DNA from: Duganella sacchari
GTDB lineage: Bacteria; Pseudomonadota; Gammaproteobacteria; Burkholderiales; Burkholderiaceae_D
DNA length: 64,000 nucleotides
Reading direction: 5' to 3'
Assembly (NCBI RefSeq): GCF_900143065.1
Contig: NZ_FRCX01000002.1
Location: 372,001 to 436,000 of the forward strand
Shown here: positions 8,218 through 20,195 of the stretch, piece after piece
How the letters are laid out: the number at the start of each line of letters is the position of its first letter
Numbering within the stretch: the stretch's first letter is position 1
Notes under the pieces: model-generated
Told to the model about the DNA's origin: nothing
Seen by the model: only the letters and a program-made list of their open reading frames with translations
Databases searched by the model: none
Program-made: the position numbers and the translations under genes

Positions 8218-8640
8218 ATGGAATTATTCAACAAGTCTGGTGTATTGGTATCTTCGGTGCTGGTGCTCATCGGTGCACTCATCGCCTGCCAGGCTCAGGA
8301 AGACGCAATTCCATCGTCATCGGTGATTGAAGCTGCTGCCATGCAAATCGGCCCTAACGGCCAACCGGCTGCCGAACGCCGCCTGCAGGAGTGGGCCGAG
8401 CAAGGGTCGCCAGTGGCCCAGCGCGAGCTGGCGCTGCGCTACCTGTCCAATCCCTCCAAACGCCGGGAAGCCATGGCGCTGTTTGAACGTGCTGCCAGTG
8501 CGGGCGATGCCCAGGCTGCCGTCGGCCTGGTCGGTATGGCGCACGAAACCGGTGTCGCCAGTTCTGGCAGCGCCGGGACAACGCTGAACACCAGCCGCGT
8601 CCTCAAGGAAGCGGCTACCGCCAATTATGTAGCGCACTAA
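8218..8640 (+). CDS. Sel1-like repeat putative lipoprotein
   Basis: 140 residues from ATG 8218 (AAGGATG upstream). A hydrophobic N-terminus ends in LIAC, a lipobox with Cys24, so it is probably an exported lipoprotein. The mature part carries one to two Sel1/TPR-type helical pairs: LQEWAEQGSPVAQRELALRY and AMALFERAASAGDAQAAVGL. Such repeats bind other proteins. It is transcribed from its own promoter and lies 9 bases before a LysR gene in the same direction, so the two may share a transcript. Specific role unknown. Confidence 0.75.
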   Translation: MELFNKSGVLVSSVLVLIGALIACQAQEDAIPSSSVIEAAAMQIGPNGQPAAERRLQEWAEQGSPVAQRELALRYLSNPSKRREAMALFERAASAGDAQAAVGLVGMAHETGVASSGSAGTTLNTSRVLKEAATANYVAH

Positions 8641-8649
8641 GAGCCCGGC

Positions 8650-9552
8650 ATGGACCGGCTGCGCGCACTGGAAGTGTTCGTGGAAGTCGTCAAGCGCGAT
8701 GGCTTTGCCCGCGCCGCCGAAGCGCTGGACACCTCCCCCGCCAATGTCACCCGCTATATCAGCGACCTGGAAGCCCATCTCCAGACCCGTTTGCTGAACC
8801 GCAGCTCGCGTAAGATGTCGCTGACCTCCAGCGGCGAAGCGTTGTTTGAGCGCGCCAAATCCATTCTTGATGATGTCGCCGAGGCGGAAGCAATCGTTTC
8901 GTCCGCCACCATGCAGCCGCACGGTGTGTTGCGCATCAATGCACCGCTGAGTTTTGGCGTGCTGCACCTGGCGCCGCTGTGGGCCAGGTTCATGCGGCTG
9001 TATCCCGAAGTGCAACTGGATGTGTCCTTGATAGACCGCGTGGTTGACATCGTCGAGGAAGGCTATGACATGGCGGTGCGTATCTCGCGCGCCGGTTCGG
9101 CGTCCAACGTGGCGCGCAAGCTGGCGACCTCGCGCAACGTGCTGTGCGCGTCGCCGGATTACATCCAGCAGCACGGCATGCCGCAAACTCCGTCCGACCT
9201 GCTGCGTCACACCTGCATAGGCTATAGCTACGCCGCCAGCGCCGATGAATGGCAGATGCTTGACGCCAGTGGCCAGCCGCATGCGGTGAAGGTGCGCTGC
9301 GCGATGCACACCAACAACGGCGATACTGCGCGTGCCGCCGCCCTGGGCGGCCTGGGCGTCATCTGGCAACCGACTTTCCTGGTCGGCGAGGACTTGCGCG
9401 CCGGCAGGCTGCAGCGTGTGATGCCGGACTATCAGATGCCGGATATGGATGTGCTGGCAGTCTACCCCAGCCGCCGCCACCTGAGCGCCAAGGTACGAGT
9501 GATGATCGATTTCCTGGTGCAGGAACTGGCCGGCACGCCCTGGGATCAGTGA
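8650..9552 (+). CDS. LysR-family transcriptional regulator
   Basis: 300 residues. The N-terminal winged helix-turn-helix (MDRLRALEVFVEVVKRDGFA, with ALDTSPANVTRYISDLEAHLQTRLLNR) is of the CrgA-like LysR subgroup, followed by a LysR substrate-binding domain (GVLRINAPLSFGVLHLAPLW; MAVRISRAGSASNVARKL; AAALGGLGVIWQPTFLV). It starts 9 bases after the Sel1-like gene and its 3' end overlaps the convergent epimerase gene by 7 bases. LysR targets are often divergently transcribed neighbours, but no such gene lies here. Confidence 0.92.
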   Translation: MDRLRALEVFVEVVKRDGFARAAEALDTSPANVTRYISDLEAHLQTRLLNRSSRKMSLTSSGEALFERAKSILDDVAEAEAIVSSATMQPHGVLRINAPLSFGVLHLAPLWARFMRLYPEVQLDVSLIDRVVDIVEEGYDMAVRISRAGSASNVARKLATSRNVLCASPDYIQQHGMPQTPSDLLRHTCIGYSYAASADEWQMLDASGQPHAVKVRCAMHTNNGDTARAAALGGLGVIWQPTFLVGEDLRAGRLQRVMPDYQMPDMDVLAVYPSRRHLSAKVRVMIDFLVQELAGTPWDQ

Positions 9553-10612
9553 TGGGTGGCGAGGTGCCGCTCGTACCAGTGCAAGAACTGCCTGAGCCCG
9601 CGCCGCAAATCATGCGTCGGCGCATAGCCGAGTAGCTCCGTCGCCTTGGAAATATCCGCCTGCGAATGCTGCACGTCCCCTGCGCGGAAGGGGCCATAGC
9701 TTGGCTGATAGTCATGCAAATGGGGGTAACGATCCACCAACAGCTGGTGCAGCAGCAGATACAGATTGTTCAGGCTGGTTCGGGTGTTCAACGCCACGTT
9801 ATACACCTGATTGACGGCGCCGGATGTGCCGGTCAGCGCGGCCAGCAGATTGGCCTGAACGACGTTGGCGACGTAGCAAAAATCCCGGCTGGTTTCTCCA
9901 TCGCCATTGATGACCAGCGGACGCTGCTCTATCATGGCCCGCACCCACTGCGGTATGACTGCTGCGTAGGCTCCAAGTGCATCCTGGCGTGGACCGAATA
10001 CGTTGAAGTAACGCAGCCCGATCGTTTCCAGCCCATAGCAGCGCGCATACATGCCGGCATACAGTTCGTTGACGTGCTTGGTCAGTGCGTAGGGCGACAA
10101 GGCTGCGCCGATGTGCTGCTCCTGCTTCGGCAATCCCGGATGATCGCCATACGTCGCGCTGGATGCCGCGTAGATCAGACGCTTGACCCCTGCCATGCGT
10201 GCCGCGTCAAGCACCTGCACATATCCGGTGATGTTGATTTCGTTGTACAGCAAGGGCTTGGTCAGCGAGCGCGTCACGGAACCCAGCGCGGCCTGATGGA
10301 GCACGTAATCAGCATGGTCACAGGCCTGGCGGCAAACGGCAAGATCGCGGATATCACCTTCGATCAACTCGAAATGGCGCCATGCCTTGTCGCCCACCAG
10401 GTCCCGCACCTGATCCAGATTGTGCCGGTAGCCGGTCAGGAAGTTATCGACGCCGACCACGTGCTGCCCCAGTTCCAGCAGCGCTTGCAGCAGGTTGGAA
10501 CCGATGAAGCCGGCCACTCCCGTGATAACCCAACGATGCTGCGCCTGCCCCAACTGCTCGCGGACGATCTGGTAAGTGCTGGTGGTGGGTGTACCGTTTT
10601 CGTAGTCGCTCA

Positions 10613-10613
<1 letters not shown>
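9546..10613 (-). CDS. vipB: UDP-GlcNAc/UDP-GlcNAcA C4-epimerase, VipB/TviC (WbpP) type
   Basis: 355 residues from ATG 10613, with GGAGG 5 bases upstream. An extended SDR: the NAD-binding GVAGFIGSNLL sits near residue 30 and the catalytic SPYALTKHVNE (Tyr-x3-Lys) near 165, with SSATYG supplying the serine. The GVDNFLTGYRHNLD and GLRYFNVFGPRQ blocks are typical of the TviC/WbpP group, which epimerise UDP-GlcNAc or UDP-GlcNAcA for Vi-type or O-antigen polysaccharide. Its ATG overlaps the stop of the upstream chimeric gene by one base (TGATG), so translation is coupled. The normal partner, a VipA/TviB dehydrogenase, is present only as half a gene fused to a sugar transferase. Confidence 0.9.
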
Positions 10614-12571
<1,958 letters not shown>

Positions 12572-12723
12572 GGTGGCCTCCCAGGCGAAGCTTTCATCAT
12601 GGGGAATGCTCAAGCTCAGGCCTTGAGCGTCCGCAACCCACCTCGCCAAAAGGGCTATTTGTGACGCGACTATGACAAATGGTCTATAGTCATGGTTCTC
12701 TATTGCATTTCCACCACGTAATC
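12572..12723. promoter_or_regulatory. Divergent promoter region with palindrome before nadB
   Basis: The gap between the divergent sugar-transferase and nadB genes contains a perfect inverted repeat GACTAT (12668-12673) ... ATAGTC (12686-12691), overlapped by ATGAC (12672-12676) ... GTCAT (12689-12693). It overlaps the likely nadB promoter (TATAGT at 12685-12690), so it is a plausible repressor operator. Which regulator would bind is not evident from the window. Confidence 0.35.
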
Positions 12724-14337
12724 ATGAAATTTGATGTTGCAATTGTCGGCAGCGGATTGGCCGGCCTGTCGGTCGCCCTGCATCTGGCCGAAACACGCAC
12801 CGTAGCGATTATTTCCAAACGTGCGCTCAAGGATGGCGCCAGCAACTGGGCGCAAGGCGGCATCGCCGCCGTACTGGATTCCGGCGACAGCCACAGCCAG
12901 CATATAGAAGACACCCTGATCGCCGGCGGCGGCCTGTGCGACGAAAGCGCGACGCGCTACATCGTCGAGCACGGCCGCGAAGCGATCGAATGGCTGATCG
13001 ACCAGGGTGTGCCGTTCACGCGCGACGACTCGGCCGAACTGGGCTTCCACCTCACGCGCGAGGGCGGCCACAGCCAGCGGCGCATCATCCACGCGGCGGA
13101 CGCCACCGGCAACGCCGTGCAAACCACGCTGGAAGAAAAAGTCCGCGCCCACCCGAACATCACGCTGTTCGAACACCACTGCGCCATCGACCTGATTACC
13201 TCGGACAAGGTGCACCCGCTCAAAAAAGGCCACGCCCAGCCCAAGTGCTACGGCCTGTACGTGCAGGACGAGCAGACCGGCCAGGTCCACACCTTCGCCG
13301 CCGAGCAGACGGTGATGTGCACCGGCGGCGCCGGCAAGGTCTACCTGTACACCACCAACCCGGACACCGCCAGCGGCGACGGCATCGCCATGGCCTGGCG
13401 CGCGGGCTGCCGCGTGGCCAATATGGAATTCATCCAGTTCCACCCGACCTGTTTGTACCACCCGTACGCCAAGTCCTTCCTGATTACCGAAGCGATCCGT
13501 GGCGAAGGCGGCCTGCTCAAGCTGCCGCCGGAAGCCGGCGCCGCTGCCGGCCAGCGCTTCATGCTGTCGCACGACGAGCGCGCCGAGCTGGCGCCGCGCG
13601 ACGTGGTGGCGCGCGCCATCGACTTTGAAATCAAGAAGCGCGGCCTGGACTACGTTCACCTGGACATCAGCCACAAGCCGGCCGAATTCCTGATCGAGCA
13701 CTTCCCGACCATCTACGCGCGCTGCATGGAACTGGGCATCGACATCACCAAAGAACCGATCCCCGTGGTGCCGGCCGCCCACTACACCTGCGGCGGCGTG
13801 GTGACCGACATGCACGGCCGCACGGATTTGCCGGGCTTGTACGCGGTCGGCGAAACCGCCTGCACCGGCCTGCATGGCGCCAACCGACTGGCCAGCAACT
13901 CGCTGCTGGAATGCGTGGTCATCGGCCGCGCCTGCGCCATGGACATCACCGCCAAGGAAAAAGGCGAAGTGCCTTACCTGCCGGACTGGGACGAAAGCCG
14001 CGTCAGCGATGCCGATGAAGAAGTGGTCATCTCCCACAACTGGGACGAGCTGCGCCGCTTCATGTGGAACTACGTGGGCATCGTCCGCACCAGCAAGCGC
14101 CTGGAACGCGCGCAGCACCGCATTGCGCTGCTCAAGGAAGAAATCGACGAGTACTACCAGAACTTCCGCGTCACGCACGACTTGCTGGAGCTGCGCAACC
14201 TGGTCGATGTCGCCAGCCTGATCGTCAACAGCGCCCTGCTGCGCCGGGAAAGCCGCGGCCTGCATTTCAGCCGCGACTATCCGGAAACCCTGGCCAAGGC
14301 GCTGCCCACCATCCTGACGCCGCCGCGACGCAAATAA
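12724..14337 (+). CDS. nadB: L-aspartate oxidase
   Basis: 537 residues from ATG 12724 ([15 protein letters not shown]; the in-frame upstream ATG at 12679 lies within the promoter region). FAD-dependent enzyme oxidising L-aspartate to iminoaspartate, the first step of de novo NAD synthesis. Motifs: the dinucleotide-binding [16 protein letters not shown] near residue 8, [27 protein letters not shown], and the C-terminal flavin region [20 protein letters not shown], which together distinguish NadB from fumarate reductase. NadA and NadC, which complete quinolinate and NaMN formation, are encoded at 15758-17775 on the opposite strand. Confidence 0.96.
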   Translation: MKFDVAIVGSGLAGLSVALHLAETRTVAIISKRALKDGASNWAQGGIAAVLDSGDSHSQHIEDTLIAGGGLCDESATRYIVEHGREAIEWLIDQGVPFTRDDSAELGFHLTREGGHSQRRIIHAADATGNAVQTTLEEKVRAHPNITLFEHHCAIDLITSDKVHPLKKGHAQPKCYGLYVQDEQTGQVHTFAAEQTVMCTGGAGKVYLYTTNPDTASGDGIAMAWRAGCRVANMEFIQFHPTCLYHPYAKSFLITEAIRGEGGLLKLPPEAGAAAGQRFMLSHDERAELAPRDVVARAIDFEIKKRGLDYVHLDISHKPAEFLIEHFPTIYARCMELGIDITKEPIPVVPAAHYTCGGVVTDMHGRTDLPGLYAVGETACTGLHGANRLASNSLLECVVIGRACAMDITAKEKGEVPYLPDWDESRVSDADEEVVISHNWDELRRFMWNYVGIVRTSKRLERAQHRIALLKEEIDEYYQNFRVTHDLLELRNLVDVASLIVNSALLRRESRGLHFSRDYPETLAKALPTILTPPRRK

Positions 14338-14873
14338 TGATCGCAGTCCGTCACGCCACGCCAGCCGACATCCCGGCCATGGAAGCGCTGATCGCGCGTT
14401 CCGGCATTGCGCTCAGCGCCGGTTTTTATACCAGCGAGCAGGCGCAAGCCGTAACGCGTTACGTATTTGGCGTCGATACGCAACTCGTGGCGGACCAGAC
14501 GTATTTTGTGATTGAGAAGGACGGCCAGCTGGCGGCCTGCGGTGGCTGGAGCAAGCGTGCCACCTTGTTTGGCGCCGATCGCACCAAGCTTGGCGCCGAT
14601 CCGCTGCTGGATCCGGCGCGGGAACCAGCCCGCATCCGCGCCTTCTTTGTTGATCCGTCGGCAGCGCGCCAGGGCCTGGGCCGTCTGCTGCTCCAGCACT
14701 GCACCGACGCAGCGCTGGCGGGCGGCTTCCACACCCTGGAACTGGCCGCCACCATGCCCGGCGTGCCGCTCTACCAGGCCTGCGGCTTTACCATCATCGA
14801 GAACATGGAACTGGATTTGCCAGGGAACGTCAAAGTTCCGCTGGCAAAAATGCGCAAGACCGTCGCGGCTTAA
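14337..14873 (+). CDS. GNAT-family N-acetyltransferase
   Basis: 178 residues; ATG 14337 overlaps the nadB stop (TAATG), so the gene is translationally coupled to nadB. It shows a GNAT fold: N-terminal IAVRHATPADIPAMEALIAR, the central beta strands with FVIEKDGQLAACGGW, and the acetyl-CoA-binding motif A RAFFVDPSAARQGLGRLLLQ. The C-terminal LYQACGFTIIENMELDL is motif B. Substrate unknown; coupling to nadB does not by itself imply a role in NAD metabolism. Its 3' end overlaps the convergent PEP-CTERM gene by 4 bases. Confidence 0.9.
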   Translation: MIAVRHATPADIPAMEALIARSGIALSAGFYTSEQAQAVTRYVFGVDTQLVADQTYFVIEKDGQLAACGGWSKRATLFGADRTKLGADPLLDPAREPARIRAFFVDPSAARQGLGRLLLQHCTDAALAGGFHTLELAATMPGVPLYQACGFTIIENMELDLPGNVKVPLAKMRKTVAA

Positions 14874-15652
14874 GCGGCGCCCTGACGGCGGCGGGCAACC
14901 ACGCCCATCAGGCCAAGACCTGCCAGCAGCATGCCGTAGGTTTCCGGTTCAGGCACGGGCAGCGCCGCGCCGAAACCATCCAGATAGACGTAGCCGGTAT
15001 GTGCGGTCGGGTTGCAATCCGCCGCCAGCAGCGACAGCGTGAAGCTGTGGCCGGACAGCGACTGGTCGATGTTCAGCTGCTCAACCTGCCATTGCGGCGT
15101 GTAGAACAAACCATTTTCGGTCAGGAAGCGCGAGTCGACGCCAGAACCGGTATAGCCGGCATTGTAGCTGCGGCTGACCAGCAATTGACCAGTGGTATTG
15201 TCGGTCAGCGTCAGCTTCATCACGGCAGATTCGTTCTCGACGTGGCCGCCGTTTTCCAGCACGGCCTTCCAGGCGAAAACGATTTTATTGTCGGTGTAAT
15301 TGCTGACCTGCTGGCTGATGGCGGTGGCGTTGCCGCCATCCCAGGTGTCTTCCGCGCGGTAGGCGTACTTGCCGCTATAGATGGTCGAACCAATCAGGCT
15401 GCCCAGCCGTGGATCGACATAGCTGCCATCGACGATGGCGCCGCGGCTGCCGTTATCGGTATGCAGGCTGCCGCCTGGCAACAGCTGCGCTGGCGTCAGC
15501 GCGTCGTTGAGAACGGTGCCACGGTAACCGCCGCCCGTGATCCAGCCGTTAGTGTTGCCATCTTCAAAGCCGCCATTCACAAAGTCTTCCGCCTGCGCCA
15601 GACCGCTCAGGCACAGCATCCCCAGTACACCCGCCACGTATTGTAATTTCAT
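14870..15652 (-). CDS. PEP-CTERM sorting-domain surface protein
   Basis: 260 residues. A signal peptide (MKLQYVAGVLGMLCLSGLAQA) is followed by a secreted beta-rich domain starting EDFVNGGFEDGNTNGWITGG, a carbohydrate-binding-like opening common in PEP-CTERM proteins. The C-terminus holds the sorting signal: VPEPETYGMLLAGLGLMGVVARRR, that is, Val-Pro-Glu-Pro, a hydrophobic span and an arginine cluster. Exosortase would cleave and anchor it, in a system linked to exopolysaccharide. No exosortase gene is in the window. It is placed between nadB-GNAT and nadC on the minus strand. Confidence 0.93.
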   Translation of the reverse strand: MKLQYVAGVLGMLCLSGLAQAEDFVNGGFEDGNTNGWITGGGYRGTVLNDALTPAQLLPGGSLHTDNGSRGAIVDGSYVDPRLGSLIGSTIYSGKYAYRAEDTWDGGNATAISQQVSNYTDNKIVFAWKAVLENGGHVENESAVMKLTLTDNTTGQLLVSRSYNAGYTGSGVDSRFLTENGLFYTPQWQVEQLNIDQSLSGHSFTLSLLAADCNPTAHTGYVYLDGFGAALPVPEPETYGMLLAGLGLMGVVARRRQGAA

Positions 15653-15757
15653 GTATTACCCACTTTGATTAAAAAGAGGGCATATTTTATTGTTTTATTG
15701 ATTACTCAATTTAACAATTTTCAATCGTGCGCGGGTGAAGTCAACAATAAAATTTTG

Positions 15758-16624
15758 TTAACCAATGATGCGTAAAGAATAATCGGTAGCGCGGATATCC
15801 TTGGTCAGGCTGCCGATGGAGATACGGTCCACGCCGGTTTCGGCAATCGCGCGCACGGTATCGAAATTGATGCCGCCGGAAGCCTCCAGCAGCGCGCGGC
15901 CAGCATTCACCGCCACCGCTTCACGCATTATGTCCGTGCTGAAGTTATCCAGCAGGATGGACAACGCGCCCGCATCCAGCGCTTCACGCAGCTCGTCCAG
16001 CGATTCCACTTCCACCTGTATCGACACACCCTTGTTCAGCGCCTTGGCCGCCAGCACCGCATTGGTGATGCCGCCCGCCGCCGCGATGTGGTTCTCCTTG
16101 ATGAGGATGCCGTCATACAGCGCCAGGCGCTGGTTCTGGCCACCGCCCACACGCACCGCATACTTCTGCGCCAGGCGCAGGCCCGGCAGCGTCTTGCGGG
16201 TATCCAGGATGGCGGCGCGGGTGCCGGCGATCACGTCCACATACTTGCGGGTCGCCGTCGCCACGCCGGACAGCAGCTGCATGAAGTTTAGCGCACCGCG
16301 TTCCGCCGTCAGCAGCGCGCGCGCCGGACCGGCGATGGTGCAGACCACGCTGTCGGCCTTCATCATGTCGCCTTCCGCGTACTGCCAGTCGATTTCAATA
16401 CCAGCCTGCATGCAGTTCATGACGCCTTCAAACCACGCCGCGCCGCACAGCACCGCATCTTCGCGCACGATCACGCGGGCCTGCGCGCGGCCGCCTTCCG
16501 GCACCAGCAAGCCGGTCAGGTCGCCGGGACCGACATCTTCCAGCAGCGCCGCCAGCAGATTGGCTTCAAACGCCGACTTCAACGCGTCGTCAAACGGCGC
16601 GAACTTGTTAATCAGAGTGCTCAT
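15758..16624 (-). CDS. nadC: Nicotinate-nucleotide pyrophosphorylase (carboxylating)
   Basis: 288 residues. Converts quinolinate and PRPP to nicotinate mononucleotide and CO2. Family blocks visible: the N-terminal [39 protein letters not shown], the PRPP/phosphate-binding [40 protein letters not shown], and the C-terminal [30 protein letters not shown]. Its ATG overlaps the nadA stop (ATGA), showing translational coupling. Length is normal. Confidence 0.97.
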   Translation of the reverse strand: MSTLINKFAPFDDALKSAFEANLLAALLEDVGPGDLTGLLVPEGGRAQARVIVREDAVLCGAAWFEGVMNCMQAGIEIDWQYAEGDMMKADSVVCTIAGPARALLTAERGALNFMQLLSGVATATRKYVDVIAGTRAAILDTRKTLPGLRLAQKYAVRVGGGQNQRLALYDGILIKENHIAAAGGITNAVLAAKALNKGVSIQVEVESLDELREALDAGALSILLDNFSTDIMREAVAVNAGRALLEASGGINFDTVRAIAETGVDRISIGSLTKDIRATDYSLRIIG

Positions 16625-17775
16625 GCAGGACCAATTCCCGAAAACAGTTTAGCTTCTTGCGCCAGATCCGGCCCTGGCTGCACCTTGGCTTTTTTGGCCG
16701 CGGCAAAGTCCAGCATGCGCGTGATCGAGGTCACGGCCTGCTTGCCGATTTCCGCATCGACGAAGATTTCGTTGGCCGCGCTGACCTCCGGCTGGTCCAT
16801 ATTCTCCAGCAGGTCCGCCAGATTCTGCAGGCCGTTCATGGCCATCCACGGGCAGTGCGCGCAGCTCTTGCAGGTGGCGCTGTTGCCGGCGGTTGGCGCT
16901 TCAATGAAACGCTTGCCCGGCGCGGCGGCGCGCATCTTGTGCAGGATGCCGTTGTCGGTGGCAACGATGAAGGTATCGCAGTCCGACTCCACGGCGGCGT
17001 TGATGATCTGCGTAGTCGAGCCCACGACATCGGCCAGCGCCACCACATTGGCTGGCGATTCAGGGTGCACCAGGATCTTCGCTTCAGGGTATTGCGCCTT
17101 CAGCAGTTCCAGCTCCACCCCTTTGAACTCGTCATGCACCAGGCAGGAGCCCTGCCACAGCAGCATGTCAGCGCCGGTCTGTTTCTGGATGTAGGAACCC
17201 AGATGCTTGTCCGGCGCCCACAGGATCTTCTTGCCCTGCTCATGCAGGTGCTTGACGATGTCCAGGCCGATCGACGAGGTCACCATCCAGTCCGCACGCG
17301 CCTTGACGGCAGCGCTGGTGTTGGCGTACACCACCACCGTGCGGTCCGGATGGGCGTCGCAGTAGGCGGTGAACTCGTCGGCCGGGCAGCCCAGGTCCAG
17401 CGAACAGGTCGCGTCCAGGTCCGGCATCAGGATGCGTTTTTCCGGGCTCAGGATCTTGGCCGTTTCGCCCATGAAGCGCACGCCGGCGACGATCAGCGTC
17501 TTGGCCGGATGATCGCGGCCAAAGCGCGCCATCTCCAGCGAGTCGGACACGCAGCCGCCGGTTTCCTCGGCCAGGTCCTGCAGATCTGCGTCCACGTAAT
17601 AGTGCGACACCAGCACCGCCTGCTTTTCCTTCAGCAGGCGCTTGATGCGTTCCTTGAGTTCGACGCGCTGTTCCGCAGTGGTTGGCGCTGGCGTGCGCGC
17701 CCACGCGTGGGCAACGCAGCTGGCACCGTCTTGTGGATGTTCATACTCGACGGGTTTGATCTCGATAGCTTGCAT
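16621..17775 (-). CDS. nadA: Quinolinate synthase
   Basis: 384 residues. Condenses iminoaspartate from NadB with dihydroxyacetone phosphate to quinolinate, using a [4Fe-4S] cluster. Cluster cysteines are expected in [12 protein letters not shown], in CLVHDEF and in the C-terminal [13 protein letters not shown]; all are present. Other blocks are [21 protein letters not shown] and [21 protein letters not shown]. An N-terminal extension of about 35 residues is usual for the long proteobacterial type. It forms an overlapping pair with nadC. The ABC-F gene ends only 6 bases before nadA begins, so nadA may be transcribed from that upstream gene as well. Confidence 0.97.
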   Translation of the reverse strand: MQAIEIKPVEYEHPQDGASCVAHAWARTPAPTTAEQRVELKERIKRLLKEKQAVLVSHYYVDADLQDLAEETGGCVSDSLEMARFGRDHPAKTLIVAGVRFMGETAKILSPEKRILMPDLDATCSLDLGCPADEFTAYCDAHPDRTVVVYANTSAAVKARADWMVTSSIGLDIVKHLHEQGKKILWAPDKHLGSYIQKQTGADMLLWQGSCLVHDEFKGVELELLKAQYPEAKILVHPESPANVVALADVVGSTTQIINAAVESDCDTFIVATDNGILHKMRAAAPGKRFIEAPTAGNSATCKSCAHCPWMAMNGLQNLADLLENMDQPEVSAANEIFVDAEIGKQAVTSITRMLDFAAAKKAKVQPGPDLAQEAKLFSGIGPA

Positions 17776-17781
17776 AATCGT

Positions 17782-19383
17782 TTAAGCGATACCCTGGCTG
17801 GTCAGATACTCTTCATAGTTGCCGCGGAAGTCGACGACTTCATTCTCTTTGATCTCGATGATGCGGTTCGCCAGCGACGACACGAATTCACGGTCGTGCG
17901 ACACGAAGATCAGCGTGCCGGCATATTTATCCAGCGCGATGTTGAGCGACTCGATCGATTCCATGTCCATGTGGTTGGTTGGTTCATCAAGCAGCAGCAC
18001 GTTGTGACGGCCCAGCATCAGCTTACCGTACATCATGCGGCCCTTCTCGCCACCGGACAGCACCGTGACCGATTTCTTCACCTCGTCGCCGCCGAACAGC
18101 AGACGGCCCAGGATCGAACGCACGGCCTGGTCGTCGTCACCTTCCTTGGTCCACTTGCCCATCCAGTCGGTCAGCGTGATCTCTTTGGCGAAATCTTCGG
18201 TCGGGTCCTGCGGCATGTAGCCGACGTTGGCGTTCTCCGCCCACTTGACCATGCCGTGATCGGCGCTCAGGCCCGTGATGTCCTGGCCGCCGATGCTGCG
18301 CAACATGGTGGTCTTGCCGGCGCCGTTGGCGCCGATGATGGCAATGCGCTCGCCCGCTTCCACCATGATGCTGAAATTGTTGAACAGCGTGCGGTCGTAT
18401 TTCTTGCTGATGCTGTCCACTTCCACGGCCAGGCGGTGCAGCTTCTTCTCGCCTTCAAAGCGCACGAACGGATAGGCGCGCGACGACGGCTTGATGTCTT
18501 CCACCTTGATCTTGTCGATCATCTTGGCACGCGAAGTCGCCTGACGGGCCTTGGACTTGTTGGCCGAGAAGCGGCGCACGAAGTCCTGCAGCTCGGCGAC
18601 CTTCTCTTTCGCTTTGGCGTTGTTGGCCAGCTGCTGGTTACGCGCTTGCGTCGATGCCAGCATGTAGTCATCGTAATTGCCTGGGTAGATCTTCAGCGTG
18701 CCATAGTCCATGTCGGCCACGTGGGTGCACACCTGGTTCAGGAAGTGGCGATCGTGGGAAATGATAATCATGGTGGAGTTGCGCTCATTGAGCACATCTT
18801 CCAGCCAGCGGATGGTGTTGATGTCCAGGTTATTGGTTGGTTCGTCGAGCAGCAGGATGTCCGGATTCGAGAACAGCGCCTGTGCCAGCAGCACGCGCAG
18901 CTTCCAGCCTGGCGAGACGGCGCTCATCGGGCCCTGGTGCAGGTCGATGGAAATACCCACGCCCAGCAGCAGTTCGCCCGCGCGCGATTCCGCGGTGTAG
19001 CCGTCGTACTCGGAGACCTTGCCTTCCAGGTCAGCGGCGCGCATGTAGTCGTCGTCGGTGGCTTCCGGGTTGGCGTAGATCGCGTCGCGTTCCGAGATCG
19101 CTGCCCACATCTCGGTGTGGCCCATCATGACCACGTCCAGTACGCGCATCTCTTCGTAAGCAAACTGATCCTGACGCAGCTTACCGAGGCGCTCGTTCAC
19201 ATCCAGCATCACGTTACCGGCCGACGGTTCCAGATCGCCGCCGAGGATTTTCATGAAGGTGGACTTGCCGCAGCCGTTGGCGCCGATCAGGCCATAACGG
19301 TTGCCATCGCCGAACTTGACGGAGATATTTTCAAACAACGGCTTGGCGCCGAATTGCATCGTGATATTTGCTGTGGATAGCAT
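17782..19383 (-). CDS. ybiT: ABC-F family ATPase, YbiT type
   Basis: 533 residues with two ABC ATPase domains in one chain and no membrane segments, as in ABC-F ribosome-associated proteins. Domain 1: Walker [10 protein letters not shown] near residue 40, degenerate signature [16 protein letters not shown], Walker [14 protein letters not shown]. Domain 2: Walker [10 protein letters not shown], signature [14 protein letters not shown], Walker [14 protein letters not shown]. The linker is rich in Lys/Arg/Ala ([31 protein letters not shown]). The signature substitutions match E. coli YbiT rather than EttA or Uup. It probably acts on stalled or starved ribosomes. Confidence 0.92.
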   Translation of the reverse strand: MLSTANITMQFGAKPLFENISVKFGDGNRYGLIGANGCGKSTFMKILGGDLEPSAGNVMLDVNERLGKLRQDQFAYEEMRVLDVVMMGHTEMWAAISERDAIYANPEATDDDYMRAADLEGKVSEYDGYTAESRAGELLLGVGISIDLHQGPMSAVSPGWKLRVLLAQALFSNPDILLLDEPTNNLDINTIRWLEDVLNERNSTMIIISHDRHFLNQVCTHVADMDYGTLKIYPGNYDDYMLASTQARNQQLANNAKAKEKVAELQDFVRRFSANKSKARQATSRAKMIDKIKVEDIKPSSRAYPFVRFEGEKKLHRLAVEVDSISKKYDRTLFNNFSIMVEAGERIAIIGANGAGKTTMLRSIGGQDITGLSADHGMVKWAENANVGYMPQDPTEDFAKEITLTDWMGKWTKEGDDDQAVRSILGRLLFGGDEVKKSVTVLSGGEKGRMMYGKLMLGRHNVLLLDEPTNHMDMESIESLNIALDKYAGTLIFVSHDREFVSSLANRIIEIKENEVVDFRGNYEEYLTSQGIA

Positions 19384-19520
19384 TGTGGAATTGGACTTTT
19401 CTGAATTAAATCATGCCGTTAGGCGGAAACCGGACATTATACTACAACACGCCCCTCCCTCTCTTGGGTGCATTCCCGGGCGGCTCCTGAAAAGAGCTAA
19501 AAAAAAGAAAACTGTAGCAA

Positions 19521-19548
19521 TTGGATAACATTCATTATTTTTTATGAT
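19521..19548 (+). promoter_or_regulatory. Possible promoter of the PEP-CTERM gene
   Basis: TTGGAT (19521-19526), a 16-base spacer and TATGAT (19543-19548) lie in an unusually AT-rich stretch (about 19495-19565) between two GC-rich regions. The start of the downstream gene follows about 45 bases later, with an AGGAG ribosome site. Confidence 0.45.
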
Positions 19549-19591
19549 ATTATTCAAATGCTAATCAACAGCCCACTAACAGGAGTATTAC

Positions 19592-20143
19592 ATGAAGAAA
19601 ATCATCGCAGCCATCATGATTGCCGGCGCCAGCATGGCTGCCAGCGCCACCACCATTCCAGTCGATCTGATTCCTGGCGAGATCACCGGCACCTTTGCTG
19701 GCTTTAACTACACCGGCATCGTGTCGTTGGGCGGTCCTGCCGTGATCAACAACCTGAGCCAAGGCACTGCTGCCATTTCCTACAATGCCGGCCTGTTCAA
19801 CTACCACGGCATCAAACTGAATTTCACGCCTTACGATCTGGGCGGCAGCCAGGAGTTATTCTGGGATTTGAATCCCTACACGGTTGTCATGACCTTCAAA
19901 GACCTGGGCGGCAAAGTAATCGATACGGATTCCTTCCAGCTGAACTATGGTCCTGATCAAACTCTGCTGAAAAACGTCGCTGGCGTGCACTCGATCGAGT
20001 TCTACTCCGCGCGTCAGGGCCAGGCAATTCCACGCTTCTACAGCCTGGACATCAGCGCTGTTCCAGAACCAGCCACCTACGGCATGCTGCTGGGCGGTCT
20101 GGGCCTGGTGGCGTACGCCGCACGCCGTAAAAAAACTGCTTAA
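19592..20143 (+). CDS. PEP-CTERM sorting-domain protein
   Basis: 183 residues; ATG 19592 preceded by ACAGGAG. The signal peptide is MKKIIAAIMIAGASMAASA. A central beta-rich domain of about 130 residues has no recognised family. The C-terminus has the sorting tripartite VPEPATYGMLLGGLGLVAYAARRK. It is likely surface-attached or released after exosortase processing. A rho-independent terminator follows directly. A frameshifted remnant of a similar gene lies immediately downstream on the opposite strand (20196-20480); the shared GGKV-DT-S and V-P-E-ATY-MLL blocks show they are paralogues. Confidence 0.93.
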   Translation: MKKIIAAIMIAGASMAASATTIPVDLIPGEITGTFAGFNYTGIVSLGGPAVINNLSQGTAAISYNAGLFNYHGIKLNFTPYDLGGSQELFWDLNPYTVVMTFKDLGGKVIDTDSFQLNYGPDQTLLKNVAGVHSIEFYSARQGQAIPRFYSLDISAVPEPATYGMLLGGLGLVAYAARRKKTA

Positions 20144-20160
20144 GCAAGGTATTAACAACA

Positions 20161-20190
20161 GGGCTGCCAATTCGGCAGCCCTGCTTTTTT
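20161..20190 (+). terminator. Rho-independent terminator
   Basis: GGGCTGCC, loop AATTC, GGCAGCCC: a perfect 8-bp GC-rich stem, followed by TGCTTTTTT. It ends the PEP-CTERM transcript 17 bases after the stop codon. Confidence 0.93.
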
Positions 20191-20195
20191 GTGCA

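Noticed and set aside
12700-14265. A 521-codon minus-strand frame over nadB
   Set aside because: NadB on the plus strand has all its motifs; the antisense frame is low-complexity.
16657-19380. A 907-codon open frame on the plus strand over nadA and ybiT
   Set aside because: It is antisense to two strongly recognised enzymes, has no domain signature and is rich in Val/His/Arg/Gly, as expected from the complement of GC-rich codons.
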